DNA from: Amarobacillus sp046328225
Lineage (GTDB): Bacteria; Chloroflexota; Dehalococcoidia; Tepidiformales; Tepidiformaceae
Length of the DNA: 64,000 nucleotides
Direction: 5' to 3'
Assembly: GCA_046328225.1 (NCBI GenBank)
Contig: JAXLWZ010000001.1
Coordinates: 1-64,000, forward strand
Under the pieces are notes generated by a model that did not search any database, was not told the origin of the DNA, and saw nothing but the letters and a program-made list of their open reading frames with translations. Position 1 is the first letter of the stretch. Each line of letters opens with the position of its first letter. Both the position numbers and the translations under genes were made by a program. This document shows, piece by piece, positions 23,595 to 31,693 of the stretch.

Positions 23595-23981
23595 TCAGGT
23601 CGCGGCGGCGAATCGCGGCGGGCGCCGCTCGGGTGAAACCGTCGCGCTCAGCGATGGCTCCCAATAGCGCAGGGTCAGCATCCACAGCAGCCCGGAGGCG
23701 CCGAGGAGCACGACCGTTTCCGTGAGCAGGGCAAACGCGCTCGCGCCCGCGAAGGGAACGTCGCCGCAGGAAGCGGCGTCCGCGTGGCAGTGGCGTTCGT
23801 GCCCGTCGTCCGAAGTTTCGGTGTGACTGTGGGGAACGGCGGGCATGCCGACATACCAGCCGGTGCCCGGCACGGGAATGCTCACACTCCAGTGGCCGAG
23901 GAACATCAGCGAAGGCAACAGCGCGGCCACCATCAGCCAGCTGCGCCAACGGCCGGTTGCCCCTCCGGTTCTCGCTGTCAC
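23595..23981 (-). CDS. His-rich small membrane protein of the copper cluster
   Basis: 128 residues with two transmembrane segments (about 14-32 and 80-100). The loop between them is dense in potential metal ligands: PHSHTETSDDGHERHCHADAA, followed by a second Cys. It is unlike any family I know, but such His/Cys loops beside SCO genes suggest Cu or Zn binding at the outer membrane face. GTG 23981 has TATTCT exactly 6 nt upstream, so a leaderless transcript is predicted. It is separated from the lipoprotein gene by 222 nt, so it may have its own transcript. Confidence 0.7.
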   Translation of the reverse strand: MTARTGGATGRWRSWLMVAALLPSLMFLGHWSVSIPVPGTGWYVGMPAVPHSHTETSDDGHERHCHADAASCGDVPFAGASAFALLTETVVLLGASGLLWMLTLRYWEPSLSATVSPERRPPRFAAAT

Positions 23982-23987
23982 CCATCC

Positions 23988-23993
23988 AGAATA
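23988..23993 (-). promoter_or_regulatory. -10 hexamer, predicted leaderless promoter
   Basis: TATTCT on the minus strand, exactly 6 nt before GTG 23981. Confidence 0.6.
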
Positions 23994-24135
23994 CCCTGAC
24001 TCCCCCGCCGGTCACGACCCATGCGGACCTGCGCGCGGGTCCGGGGGGCCGTGGAAGGCGATCGCGGCCCCGCACCGGCGAATTCGCACGTGCCCACGTG
24101 TTGCCCCTCGCGACGGGCCCGCGCACCCTACGGAG

Positions 24136-25245
24136 GTGCGATACCGCCGCGTCGTCGCCAAGTTCGGCACGAGCCTGCTCACCGCCGGATCGGACCGCCT
24201 CGATATCGAGGCCATGTCGCGCCTCGTCGGGCAGGTGGTGCGCCTCCGCGCCGCCGGCGTCCAGGTCGTCTGCGTCTCCAGCGGCGCGCGCGCGGCCGGG
24301 CGCCACGAACTCGGACGGCGCGGCACCCCGGGCCACATCCCCAGCCGCCAGGCCTATGCCTCCATCGGCCAGCACCGCCTGATGGCGACCTGGGGCATGC
24401 TCTTCGATGCCTACGACACGGTCGTCGCGCAGGTTCTCCTCACCCGCCGCGACCTCGCCGATCGCCAGGGCTACCTCAACGCCCGCAACACGCTCCGCGA
24501 CCTCATCGAGGCCGGCACCGTGCCCATCGTGAATGAGAACGACGCGGTCGCGCTGGACCAGGTGCTGGCCGCCCGCATCGGCGAAAACGACACCCTCTCC
24601 GCGCTCGTCGCGAACCTCATCGACGCCGACGCCCTCGTGCTCCTGACCGACGTCGACGGCCTCTACGACGCCGACCCGCACACCAATCCGGAAGCGAAGC
24701 TCCTGCGGCGCATCGAACGCGTCGATGCCTCGGTCGAGTCCGTCGCGGGCGGGGCGCGCGGCCCCGGCACGGGCGGCATGACGACGAAGCTGAACGCCGC
24801 GCGCATCGCCACCCAGGGCGGCGTCGATGTCGTGATCGCGGGTGGCCGCCACCCAAACATCCTGCTCGAGATCGCGCGCGGGGACGCCCACGGCACGCTC
24901 ATCCCCGCCGCCGCCGACCGCCTTGAGAGCCGCAAGCGCTGGATCCTGGGCAACGTCTCGCGCGGGGGCCACATCATCGTCGACGAAGGCGCGGTCGCGG
25001 CGCTGCGCGCGCAGGGCCGCAGCCTCCTCCCCGCCGGCGTGCGCGATGTCGCCGGCGCCTTCGAACGCGGCGACGCCGTGGAGGTGCGCGACGCCGCCGG
25101 CGGCCGTGTCGCCGCCGGGACCGTGAATTACGGCAGCGAAGAGCTCGCGCGCATCCGCGGCCTCAAGAGCGCCCGCATCGCCGAAGTCCTCGGCTACGCC
25201 TTCGGCGACGAAGTCATCCACCGCGACAACCTGGTGGTGTTGTAA
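24136..25245 (+). CDS. proB: Glutamate 5-kinase
   Basis: 369 residues, AAK kinase domain plus C-terminal PUA domain. It phosphorylates glutamate in the first step of proline synthesis. VVAKFGTSLLT at the N-terminus binds ATP, VSSGARAAGRHELG and NENDAVA are substrate loops, and LTDVDGLYDADP with GGMTTKLNAARIA are kinase signatures. The PUA domain begins at about residue 280 (GHIIVDEGAVAALRAQGRSLLP). The GTG start lies immediately after a GGAG sequence, too close for a normal Shine-Dalgarno, so initiation here may be unusual. No proA is adjacent. Element E10 starts at its stop codon. Confidence 0.93.
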   Translation: MRYRRVVAKFGTSLLTAGSDRLDIEAMSRLVGQVVRLRAAGVQVVCVSSGARAAGRHELGRRGTPGHIPSRQAYASIGQHRLMATWGMLFDAYDTVVAQVLLTRRDLADRQGYLNARNTLRDLIEAGTVPIVNENDAVALDQVLAARIGENDTLSALVANLIDADALVLLTDVDGLYDADPHTNPEAKLLRRIERVDASVESVAGGARGPGTGGMTTKLNAARIATQGGVDVVIAGGRHPNILLEIARGDAHGTLIPAAADRLESRKRWILGNVSRGGHIIVDEGAVAALRAQGRSLLPAGVRDVAGAFERGDAVEVRDAAGGRVAAGTVNYGSEELARIRGLKSARIAEVLGYAFGDEVIHRDNLVVL

Positions 25246-25388
25246 GTTCCCAGCTCCCGGTTCCCAGTTCCCAGGGGATCAGCCCCTGGGGAGGCGGGCT
25301 CCCCGTGGGGTTGCCCCCGCCCTCATTCCTCATTCCTCATTCCTCATTCGCACCCCCTTTTCTCCTTCCTCTTTTCTCCTTTCTCTCC
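25246..25388. repeat. Heptad element E10 (GTTCCCA - core - CCTCATT - CCTTTTC)
   Basis: Left arm: GTTCCCA, GCTCCCG, GTTCCCA x2 (25246-25273). The core has CCCCGTGGGGTTGCCCCC. Right arm: CCTCATT x4, CGCACCC, CCTTTTC, TCCTTCC, TCTTTTC, TCCTTTC (25321-25383). It starts one base after the proB stop and ends just before pth. Confidence 0.92.
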
Positions 25389-25400
25389 AACACTGTCCCC

Positions 25401-26063
25401 ATGCCGTTCCGGAAATCCCCCTCCCCTTCGCCGGCCGGGCCGCGGTTCGCGGCGGAGTGGCTTGTCGTCGGGTTGGGGAACCCGGGCGAGGAGTATGCGC
25501 GCACGCGCCACAATGTCGGCTTCTGGGTGATCAACGAGCTCGCGAAGCGCGCCGGCACGCAGCCGAAGGCCCAGGGCAGCACGATGCACATCGGCGTGGG
25601 GAGCCTCCAGGGGCAGGCGGTCGCGCTGGTGAAGCCGAAGACGTTCGTGAATCTCAGCGGCAAGGCCGTGACGCAGGCCCTGCAATGGACCGGCTGCACG
25701 CTCGCGCGCACGGTCGTGGTCTACGACGAGCTCGACATGCTCCCCGGGGCCATCCGCGTTCGCGAAGGCGGCGGGCACGGCGGCCACAACGGCCTCAAGA
25801 GCATCGGCCAGGCGGCCGGGCTCGATTTCGTGCGCGTGCGCGTCGGCATCGGGCGGCCGTCCGCGAACGGCGAACCTTCGTGGGACCCGGAGGTCGTGTC
25901 CTCGTGGGTGCTGGGTGTCCCCTGGGGCGAAGACAAACGCGTGCTCGATGAGGCCGTGCGCATCGCCGCCGACGCCGTCGAGTGCATCCTCGCCGAGGGC
26001 GCCGAGGCCGCCGGGAGCAAGTTCAACCGCAAGGGCCCGGAGCCCGCGCCGGCGCCGCGGTGA
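25401..26063 (+). CDS. pth: Peptidyl-tRNA hydrolase
   Basis: 220 residues. It releases peptides from prematurely dissociated peptidyl-tRNA. GLGNPGEEYARTRHNVGFWV contains the conserved GNPG and the catalytic His; KPKTFVNLSGKAV, VYDELDMLPG and GGGHGGHNGLKSI are the other family signatures. The C-terminus is extended by about 15 Pro/Ala residues. ATG 25401 is chosen as the first Met after element E10. The first 18 residues (KSPSPSPAGPRF) are non-conserved. Confidence 0.94.
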   Translation: MPFRKSPSPSPAGPRFAAEWLVVGLGNPGEEYARTRHNVGFWVINELAKRAGTQPKAQGSTMHIGVGSLQGQAVALVKPKTFVNLSGKAVTQALQWTGCTLARTVVVYDELDMLPGAIRVREGGGHGGHNGLKSIGQAAGLDFVRVRVGIGRPSANGEPSWDPEVVSSWVLGVPWGEDKRVLDEAVRIAADAVECILAEGAEAAGSKFNRKGPEPAPAPR

Positions 26064-26097
26064 CATCGCGCGACAGCAGCTGTCGCCATCGCGCGCG

Positions 26098-26103
26098 TAG
26101 GAT
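26098..26103 (+). promoter_or_regulatory. -10 hexamer, predicted leaderless promoter of ogt
   Basis: TAGGAT, exactly 6 nt before ATG 26110. Confidence 0.6.
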
Positions 26104-26109
26104 GGCGTC

Positions 26110-26625
26110 ATGACCGTGCTCGCAGTGACCGAAACCGCGATGGGCTGGGCAGGCGTCGCCCTCGATGGCGGCGTTATCCGGCAGGCGACGCTGTTCCACC
26201 ACACGCGCGCTGCCTGCGAACGCGAGCTGCGTGCCTTCGGTGCAGAGGATGGCTTCGATGCGCGCGCGGAAGAGGCGCTGGCCATCCTCCGCGACTACGC
26301 CGCCGGTGGCCCCGCCGAAGGGCTCGGCGCCTTCCCCTGCGACCCCGTGGGCGAACCGTTCCAGCGGCGCGCGTGGCTGGCGCTGCGCGAGATCCCGCGG
26401 GGCGAAACGCGAAGCTACGGCTGGATGGCCCGCCACCTCGGCGATGCGAAGGCCGCCCGTGCGGTCGGCGCCGCGATGGGCGCGAACCCCATCCCGCTCT
26501 GGCTGCCGTGCCACCGGCTGGTGGCCGCGGACGGTTCGCTGCACGGCTTCGGCGGCGGGCTGGCGATGAAGCAGGCGCTCCTCGAACTCGAAGGCGCGCT
26601 CCCACCGCGACTCGTGCTGGCGTAA
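26110..26625 (+). CDS. ogt: Methylated-DNA-protein-cysteine methyltransferase
   Basis: 171 residues. It repairs O6-methylguanine by suicide transfer to its active Cys. The signature PIPLWLPCHRLVAADGSLHGFGGG contains the acceptor Cys in PCHR. RGETRSYGWMARHLGDAKAARAVGAA is the DNA-binding helix-turn-helix, with Arg as the finger residue. The N-terminal domain (about 1-75) is degenerate, as in many Ogt proteins. A leaderless promoter is predicted. It converges on the PEP-mutase-family gene, with 3 nt between the stops. Confidence 0.92.
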   Translation: MTVLAVTETAMGWAGVALDGGVIRQATLFHHTRAACERELRAFGAEDGFDARAEEALAILRDYAAGGPAEGLGAFPCDPVGEPFQRRAWLALREIPRGETRSYGWMARHLGDAKAARAVGAAMGANPIPLWLPCHRLVAADGSLHGFGGGLAMKQALLELEGALPPRLVLA

Positions 26626-26628
26626 TCC

Positions 26629-27447
26629 CTACGCGAGGTAGCGGTTCAGTTCACCCGTGCCGATGTTCGACTCCACGAACGAGAACGTGCCCTGTTCGCG
26701 CGCCTCGCGGGCGGCGGCGGTGAGGCCCGTGATGGCCGCCTTCCAGAGTGAGGTCGCGAGGCTGATGCGCTTCACGCCCGCCGCCTCCAGTTCGGCCACG
26801 GAAAACGAGCGGCCGGGGATGCCCACCATGAAGTTGAACGGCCGCGAGAGGCTCGAACAGACGGCCTTGACCTCGTCCAGGGTGGCCAGCCCGGGCGCCA
26901 TGAGGATGTCCGCGCCGGCCGCTTCGTACGCCTGGAGCCGGGCGATCGTCTCGGCGAGGTCCGCACCCGGGCGGATGTGGTTCTGCGTGCGCCCGGTGAC
27001 GACGAACCCCGTTCCGCTCGCGCGGGCAACCTCGACGGCGGCGGCGACACGTTCGACGGCGCGTTCGAATTCGTACGCGGGGAGTTCGCGCTCCTGCGGG
27101 GCATCTTCGATCGAGGCCCCGGCGAGCCCGCTCTCGATCGCCATGCGAATGGTCTCGGCGGCGCCGGCCGCGTCATCGCGGAAGCAGTTCTCCAGGTCGG
27201 CCGAGACGGGGAGGTTCGTATTCGCGACGATGAGCCGGGCGTGTTCGATGGCCTCCTCGCGCGTCACATGGCCGTCGCGGCGTCCGAGTGTCCCCGCGTG
27301 CGCGCCGCTCGAGGTGGCGATGGCGGGAAAGCCGAGCCCTTCGAGGATGCGTGCCGAGGCGCCATCCCAGGCGTTGGCGATGAGGAACGCCCCCGGGGCG
27401 GCCTGTAGTGCGCGGAGGGTGGCGGTCTTTTCGATCTGCGTGGGCAT
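26629..27447 (-). CDS. Isocitrate lyase/PEP mutase superfamily protein
   Basis: 272 residues, TIM-barrel. IANAWDGASARILEGLGFPAIATSSG opens the fold, VSADLENCFRDD carries the metal-binding acidic residues, and ASIEDAP with GRTQNHIR complete the phosphonopyruvate-hydrolase/oxaloacetate-decarboxylase-like active site. It lacks the KKCGH motif of true isocitrate lyase, so C-C or P-C lyase action on a small 2-keto acid such as oxaloacetate or 2-methylisocitrate is likely. ATG 27447 is preceded by a weak GAGG. Neighbours give no substrate clue. Confidence 0.85.
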   Translation of the reverse strand: MPTQIEKTATLRALQAAPGAFLIANAWDGASARILEGLGFPAIATSSGAHAGTLGRRDGHVTREEAIEHARLIVANTNLPVSADLENCFRDDAAGAAETIRMAIESGLAGASIEDAPQERELPAYEFERAVERVAAAVEVARASGTGFVVTGRTQNHIRPGADLAETIARLQAYEAAGADILMAPGLATLDEVKAVCSSLSRPFNFMVGIPGRSFSVAELEAAGVKRISLATSLWKAAITGLTAAAREAREQGTFSFVESNIGTGELNRYLA

Positions 27448-27525
27448 GGCGTGGGGACCTCGCTGGCGTGGTGCGGTCCATCATCGCGCGCCGCGTGCCG
27501 TTCGTGTGCGAAAGACCGGAAGCGG

Positions 27526-28023
27526 CTACTCCGAGGCGGGCGCGGGCTCCTCGAGGGGCAGGCGGTCGAGCCGGGCGATGACGGCCGTGTGCGGGTAGTA
27601 GGTCAGCCGCACGCGGTCGCCCTCCTTCACGCCCGCCAGCGTGACGACATCGCCGCGCAGTATCTGGCCGCTCGTGAGGCGGACGTAGTGGCTCTTCATC
27701 ACCAGCGAATCGCTTCGCGACCAGCGCCGCCCGACGGTCGCGACGGTATCGATGGGTTTCGTACGAAGGTCCTGCAGCGCCTGGATGGATTGGAAGCCGA
27801 AGAGCCCGGTGATGATCGCGAGCACGACCACGAGGAACCACGTCCCGCCGTGGTCCCCGCCGGTCACGCGGTCGAACAGGAAGAAGAGGGTCGCGGCGAG
27901 GAGTGCCAGGAAGAACGGCGTCCAGAGGACCGCCGAGCGGATGATGCCGTTGCGCACGCGGCGGGCGCGCAGCTCGTCGGCGAGGAGCGGGTCGTCGGCC
28001 CAGTTCGGTTGTTGGCGTGTCAT
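27526..28023 (-). CDS. Two-transmembrane-segment protein
   Basis: 165 residues, not recognised. Two hydrophobic segments (about 30-50 and 63-82) are followed by a cytoplasmic or extracellular beta-rich domain (about 95-155; HYVRLTSGQILRGDVVTLAGVKEGDRVRLTYYPHTAVIARL), which resembles a small SH3/OB-like barrel. ATG 28023 overlaps the stop of the B-box/LysM gene (ATGA), so the two are coupled and probably act together at the membrane. No catalytic residues are apparent. Confidence 0.7.
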   Translation of the reverse strand: MTRQQPNWADDPLLADELRARRVRNGIIRSAVLWTPFFLALLAATLFFLFDRVTGGDHGGTWFLVVVLAIITGLFGFQSIQALQDLRTKPIDTVATVGRRWSRSDSLVMKSHYVRLTSGQILRGDVVTLAGVKEGDRVRLTYYPHTAVIARLDRLPLEEPAPASE

Positions 28024-28571
28024 GGCGCGGGGATGGTGAGGACGGCGCCGATCTGGAGGGTCGCCGCCGTGACCCCGGGGTTCGCCGTCTGCAGCGCCGC
28101 GAGCGTGATGCCGTTGGCGGAGGCGATGCCGGAGAGGGTATCGCCGGGCTGCACGGTGTATGTCTTCGCGCCTGCCGTGGTGGGGCTGGCCGGGGCGGTT
28201 CCGCTCGGCGCGGCCGTGACCGAACCGGCCGGTGTCGGCGAACCCGCCGCCGTGGTGCGCGATGGCGTCGCGCCCGGCCGTGTCGGCGTCGCCGTCGCCA
28301 GGAACGAGGGCGTGGCCGTGGCGACACTGCGCGCGGTGTCCTGTTCGCTCTTCGAAGCCGGCGGGCTGAACCAGAGGAAGAGCGCGACGAGCGACGCCGC
28401 CACGAGCGCAAGCAGCGACCCCCGGTAGACATTGCCCGACGGCGTCGCGGCCTCGGGCGCGAGGCAGCGCAGGCACACATCCTCGCCATGCTCGAGGCAA
28501 TACAGCCGCCCGCAGGTCGAGCACTCCTCCTCGGCGGGGCGGTTGCAGTAGTGGCAGCTCGCGGAAGCCAT
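28020..28571 (-). CDS. B-box-type zinc finger, transmembrane segment and LysM domain protein
   Basis: 183 residues. Residues 1-35 hold a B-box-like cluster, CHYCNRPAEEECSTCGRLYC, then LEHGEDVCLRC: eight Cys/His ligands for two zinc ions. A transmembrane segment (about 50-70) follows, then a Thr/Pro/Ala linker and a C-terminal LysM domain (about 133-183; TYTVQPGDTLSGIASANGITL). The zinc finger would be cytoplasmic and the peptidoglycan-binding LysM outside. ATG 28571 has TACCCT exactly 6 nt upstream. The stop overlaps the downstream membrane protein start. Confidence 0.82.
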   Translation of the reverse strand: MASASCHYCNRPAEEECSTCGRLYCLEHGEDVCLRCLAPEAATPSGNVYRGSLLALVAASLVALFLWFSPPASKSEQDTARSVATATPSFLATATPTRPGATPSRTTAAGSPTPAGSVTAAPSGTAPASPTTAGAKTYTVQPGDTLSGIASANGITLAALQTANPGVTAATLQIGAVLTIPAP

Positions 28572-28577
28572 GGCGGT

Positions 28578-28583
28578 AGGGTA
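28578..28583 (-). promoter_or_regulatory. -10 hexamer, predicted leaderless promoter of the LysM gene
   Basis: TACCCT on the minus strand, exactly 6 nt before ATG 28571. Confidence 0.55.
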
Positions 28584-28631
28584 GAGGCGCGAGCGGCTCC
28601 CGCGCCAGCGGGCGCGCGAGCGCGCTCGCGA

Positions 28632-28737
28632 GTTCCCGGTTCCCAGTTCCCAGTAACCAGGCGGCAACCCCCGAAGTGCGGCCTTCGCCCCCGCACAGGG
28701 TTGATCCCCTGGGAACTGGGAACCTGGAACTGGGAAC
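28632..28737. repeat. Heptad element E11, mirrored GTTCCCA/TGGGAAC arms
   Basis: Left arm: GTTCCCG, GTTCCCA x2, GTAACCA (28632-28659). The core has GGCAACCCCC and CAGGGTTGATCCCC. Right arm: TGGGAAC x2, CTGGAAC, TGGGAAC (28710-28737). It lies between two divergent genes, close to the glycosyltransferase promoter. Confidence 0.9.
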
Positions 28738-28746
28738 TCGCCCAGC

Positions 28747-28771
28747 CTACCGCGCCGCAGCGCGGTAGACT
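28747..28771 (+). promoter_or_regulatory. Palindrome overlapping the glycosyltransferase -10 hexamer
   Basis: CTACCGCG (28747-28754) and CGCGGTAG (28761-28768) form a perfect 8-bp inverted repeat with a 6-bp spacer. The predicted -10 hexamer TAGACT (28766-28771) overlaps its right arm and sits 7 nt before ATG 28779. This could be an operator. Confidence 0.5.
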
Positions 28772-28778
28772 GGGCGAC

Positions 28779-30053
28779 ATGCGGGTTGCCATGGTTTCGG
28801 CCCACACCAGCCCTCTCGCGCCCCTCGGCGGGCGCGAGACGGGGGGGATGAACGTCTACGTGCTTGAGCTTTCGCGCGAGCTGGCGGCTCTCGGGTACGA
28901 AGTCGACATGATCACCCGGCTCGATGGCGACCTGCCCCTCGTGCAGCAGGTCGAACGGAACCTCCGCATCGTGCGCATCCCCGCGGGGCCGGCCGCTCCC
29001 ATCGAGAAGGAAGCGATCGCCGGGCACCTGGGCGAATTCGCGGACGAGCTGCAGCGCTTCACCGCGCGCGAAGGCCGCGGCTACGACATCGTGCACAGCC
29101 ATTACTGGCAGAGCGGCCGCCCGGGGGGCGTGCTCGCGCGGCGCCTGCGCGTGCCCCACGCGGTCATGTTCCACACCCTTGGCGAAGTGAAGAATCGCGC
29201 GCGCATCAGCGAGGAAGAGCCAAAGGACCGCATCCGCGCCGAACGCGGCATCGCCCGCCGCGCCGACGCCATCGTCACCGCCAGCCCGCACGAGCGGCAG
29301 CTGCTGGAGATGTACTACGGCGCCGACCCGGCGCGCATGCGTACCATCCCCTGCGGCGTCGACCTCAACCTCTTCCAGCCGCTCAACCGCGACGACTGCC
29401 GCGAGAAGCTCGGGCTCGCGCCCGATGCGCCGGTGCTCCTCTGGGTGGGCCGGCTGGAGAAGCTCAAGGGCGTCGACATCCTCATCTCCGCCCTCGCCGA
29501 GCTGGAGGAGCCGGGCGTGACGCTCCTGATCGTCGGTGGCGACGACCGCGCCTCGGCGCTACGCGCGGAACTCCAACGGCAGGCCGAGGAGGCCGGCGTC
29601 GCGGCGAACGTGCGCTTCGAAGGGCCCGTCGCGCACGACCGCCTGCCCATCTATTACAGCGCCGCCGACGTCTGCGTGGTGCCGAGCTACTACGAAAGCT
29701 TCGGGCTGGTGGCGGTCGAAGCGATGGCCTGCGGGACGCCGGTCGTGGCCTCACGCGTGGGCGGGCTCGTCTCGACCGTGGTCGAAGGCGTGACCGGGTA
29801 CCTCATCCCCTGGCGCTGCCCGGAGCCCTTCGCGGAGAAGCTCGAAGTGTTGCTGCACAACCCCGAGCTGCGGGCGAACTTCAGCCGCGCCGCGCGTTCA
29901 TCGGTCGAACGCTTCCGCTGGCGCAACATCGCCCTCCAGGTCGCGGCGATGTACGACGAAGCGATTGCCCGCCGCCGCACGCGCTCGCGCCCGAACGAAG
30001 GCGCCGGCTTCGGCAAGGAAGCGTACGAAGCAGCCGTCCTGGCCGGCCGCTAA
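28779..30053 (+). CDS. GT4 family glycosyltransferase
   Basis: 424 residues, GT-B fold. The N-terminal GGRETGGMNVYVLELSREL is typical of the MshA/sucrose-phosphate-synthase branch of GT4. IVHSHYWQSG and HTLGEVKNRAR follow. The nucleotide-sugar site is complete: VGRLEKLKGVDILISAL (Arg/Lys pair) and PSYYESFGLVAVEAMACGTPVV (the E-x7-E motif). The acceptor could be inositol phosphate, a sugar phosphate or a lipid; it cannot be settled here. The TAGACT hexamer is 7 nt before the start. No other glycan gene is next to it. Confidence 0.88.
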   Translation: MRVAMVSAHTSPLAPLGGRETGGMNVYVLELSRELAALGYEVDMITRLDGDLPLVQQVERNLRIVRIPAGPAAPIEKEAIAGHLGEFADELQRFTAREGRGYDIVHSHYWQSGRPGGVLARRLRVPHAVMFHTLGEVKNRARISEEEPKDRIRAERGIARRADAIVTASPHERQLLEMYYGADPARMRTIPCGVDLNLFQPLNRDDCREKLGLAPDAPVLLWVGRLEKLKGVDILISALAELEEPGVTLLIVGGDDRASALRAELQRQAEEAGVAANVRFEGPVAHDRLPIYYSAADVCVVPSYYESFGLVAVEAMACGTPVVASRVGGLVSTVVEGVTGYLIPWRCPEPFAEKLEVLLHNPELRANFSRAARSSVERFRWRNIALQVAAMYDEAIARRRTRSRPNEGAGFGKEAYEAAVLAGR

Positions 30054-30063
30054 GCGCGGCCGA

Positions 30064-30177
30064 GTTCCCAGTTCCCAGGCCCCAGTTCCCAGGGGATCGG
30101 CCCCGTGCGGGGCGCATACCTCCCCGGGGGTTGCCGACTCAGCACTGCCTGGGAACTTGGAACCGGGAACTGGGAAC
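30064..30177. repeat. Heptad element E12, mirrored GTTCCCA/TGGGAAC arms
   Basis: Left arm: GTTCCCA x2, GGCCCCA, GTTCCCA (30064-30091). The core includes CCCCGGGGGTTGCC, then GACTCAGCAC, a remnant of the GAGTGCT heptad in reverse. Right arm: TGGGAAC, TTGGAAC, CGGGAAC, TGGGAAC (30150-30177). Confidence 0.9.
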
Positions 30178-30190
30178 TCGCGAACCGCGA

Positions 30191-31273
30191 TCAGCGGTTC
30201 GCGCCTCTAATCGTCCCCCCGCCGAGGACGCGTTCGCCGTCGTAGAGGGCGATGGTTTGGCCGGGGGTGAGGGCGCGCTGGCGGCGGTGGAAGCGCACCG
30301 TGGCGGCTTCGCCTTCGATGCCGAGGAAGGTCGCGGGGGCGGGTTCGGCCCGGTAGCGCGCCTTCGCCTGAAGCTCCGTGCCCGGCGGCGGCGGCTCGCC
30401 CGCGGTCCAGCGCGCCTCCTCGAACACGACCGTGTCGGCGAAGAGGTCGTCCTCGCTGCCGATCGTGACGATGTTCCGCGCGGCATCGATCGCGGTGACA
30501 TACCGCGGTTCGCCCACGGCGATGCCGAGCCCCTTGCGCTGGCCGATGGTGTATCCCGCGACGCCCTGGTGCTCGCCGATGACGTCGCCCCCGGGGGTGC
30601 GCATTTCGCCAGGCGCCGGCGCGGCGCGTTCGGCCATGAAGGCACGGTAGTCGTTCCCGGGGACGAAGCAGATTTCGACGCTATCGGGCTTGGCGGCGGT
30701 ATCGAGCCCCAGTCGGCGGGCCTCGGCGCGCACCTCATCCTTCGTCAGTTCGCCGATGGGAAGCTGCAGCCGCGCGAGCTGGTCCTGCTGGAGCATGTAG
30801 AGCACGTACGACTGGTCCTTCGCATCGTCCTTCGCACGAAGGAGTTCGAAGCGGCCGCCGGGAGCCTGTCGCACACGCGCGTAGTGTCCCGTGGCGATGA
30901 AGTCCGCTTCGAGCGCGGGCAGCCGGTCGAGCAGCGCGCGGTACTTGATGTGCTCGTTGCAGCGGACGCAGGGGTTCGGCGTCCGGCCGGCGGCGTACTG
31001 CGCGACGAAGTCATCGACGACGGTCTCGCGGAAGCGCTCTTCGAAATTCATGACGTAGTGGCGGATGCCCAGCTGTCCGGCCACGCGGCGCGCGTCATCG
31101 ATGTCCTCGACACTGCAGCACTGCTGCTTGCCGCTGAGCTCGGCGGGGCGCGATTCGGTCCAGAGCCGCATGGTGACGCCGATGACCTCGAAGCCACGGG
31201 CGGCAAGGAGCGCGGCGGCGACGGAGCTATCGACGCCGCCGGACATGCCGACGACCACACGGGGACCATTCAT
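30191..31273 (-). CDS. mnmA: tRNA-specific 2-thiouridylase
   Basis: 360 residues. It thiolates U34 of tRNA-Glu, -Gln and -Lys. VGMSGGVDSSVAA is the PP-loop, GRTPNPCVRCNEHIKY carries the first catalytic Cys, and EICFVPGNDYRAF the second. YTIGQRKGLGIA and KDQSYVLYML are further signatures. The start is ATG 31273, with no clear Shine-Dalgarno sequence. It is divergent from rsfS, with only 41 nt between the chosen starts. Confidence 0.95.
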   Translation of the reverse strand: MNGPRVVVGMSGGVDSSVAAALLAARGFEVIGVTMRLWTESRPAELSGKQQCCSVEDIDDARRVAGQLGIRHYVMNFEERFRETVVDDFVAQYAAGRTPNPCVRCNEHIKYRALLDRLPALEADFIATGHYARVRQAPGGRFELLRAKDDAKDQSYVLYMLQQDQLARLQLPIGELTKDEVRAEARRLGLDTAAKPDSVEICFVPGNDYRAFMAERAAPAPGEMRTPGGDVIGEHQGVAGYTIGQRKGLGIAVGEPRYVTAIDAARNIVTIGSEDDLFADTVVFEEARWTAGEPPPPGTELQAKARYRAEPAPATFLGIEGEAATVRFHRRQRALTPGQTIALYDGERVLGGGTIRGANR

Positions 31274-31314
31274 CGGTGTGCTACCATCTCCATCGCGCGG
31301 GCGGCCGCGCGCCG

Positions 31315-31692
31315 GTGTCATGGGCCGCCAGGAGTGAAGGACAGCTGGATTCGGAAACCCTCGCCAACCGCGCCGTGGACATCCTTACGGACCATTCGGC
31401 GCTCGACCTCGCCCTGGTGGATATTTCGAAGACCGCGACGTTCACGGACTACTTCGTCATCGCCACGGCCCAATCGCCACTCCAGTTTAGTGCGCTGACA
31501 GAGTACCTGGAAAAGGAGCTCGCACCCGAGGGCGTGCGGCTGCGCCACCGCGAGGGGTCGCCGGAGAGCGGCTGGGTGCTGCTCGATTTCGCGGACATCA
31601 TCGTGCACCTCTTCTCCCCCGAAAAACGCGCCTACTACCGCCTCGAAGAGCTCTGGGGCCGCACAAGCCAGGTGGTGCGGTTTACCGGGTAG
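31315..31692 (+). CDS. rsfS: Ribosomal silencing factor RsfS
   Basis: 125 residues. RsfS binds uL14 and blocks subunit joining during starvation. The core LALVDISKTATFTDYFVIATAQSPLQFSAL and WVLLDFADIIVHLFSPEKRAYYRLEELWG matches the family closely. The start is uncertain: GTG 31315 is the nearest in-frame start before the conserved region, but AGGAG at 31330 would suit a start further in, where only CTG is available. Element E13 begins right after the stop. Confidence 0.9.
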   Translation: MSWAARSEGQLDSETLANRAVDILTDHSALDLALVDISKTATFTDYFVIATAQSPLQFSALTEYLEKELAPEGVRLRHREGSPESGWVLLDFADIIVHLFSPEKRAYYRLEELWGRTSQVVRFTG

Positions 31693-31693
31693 C

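Noticed and set aside
20571..25388. Heptad arrays as CRISPR repeats
   Set aside because: Units are 7 bp with no spacers, no 25-40 bp repeat and no cas genes.
27476..27530. Promoter or terminator between the PEP-mutase-family gene and the membrane protein
   Set aside because: The sequence is short and I found no stem, T tract or hexamer at a suitable distance.
31276..31314. Longer rsfS start at 31276
   Set aside because: It would overlap the mnmA promoter region and adds a non-conserved N-terminus; GTG 31315 or a later start is more likely.
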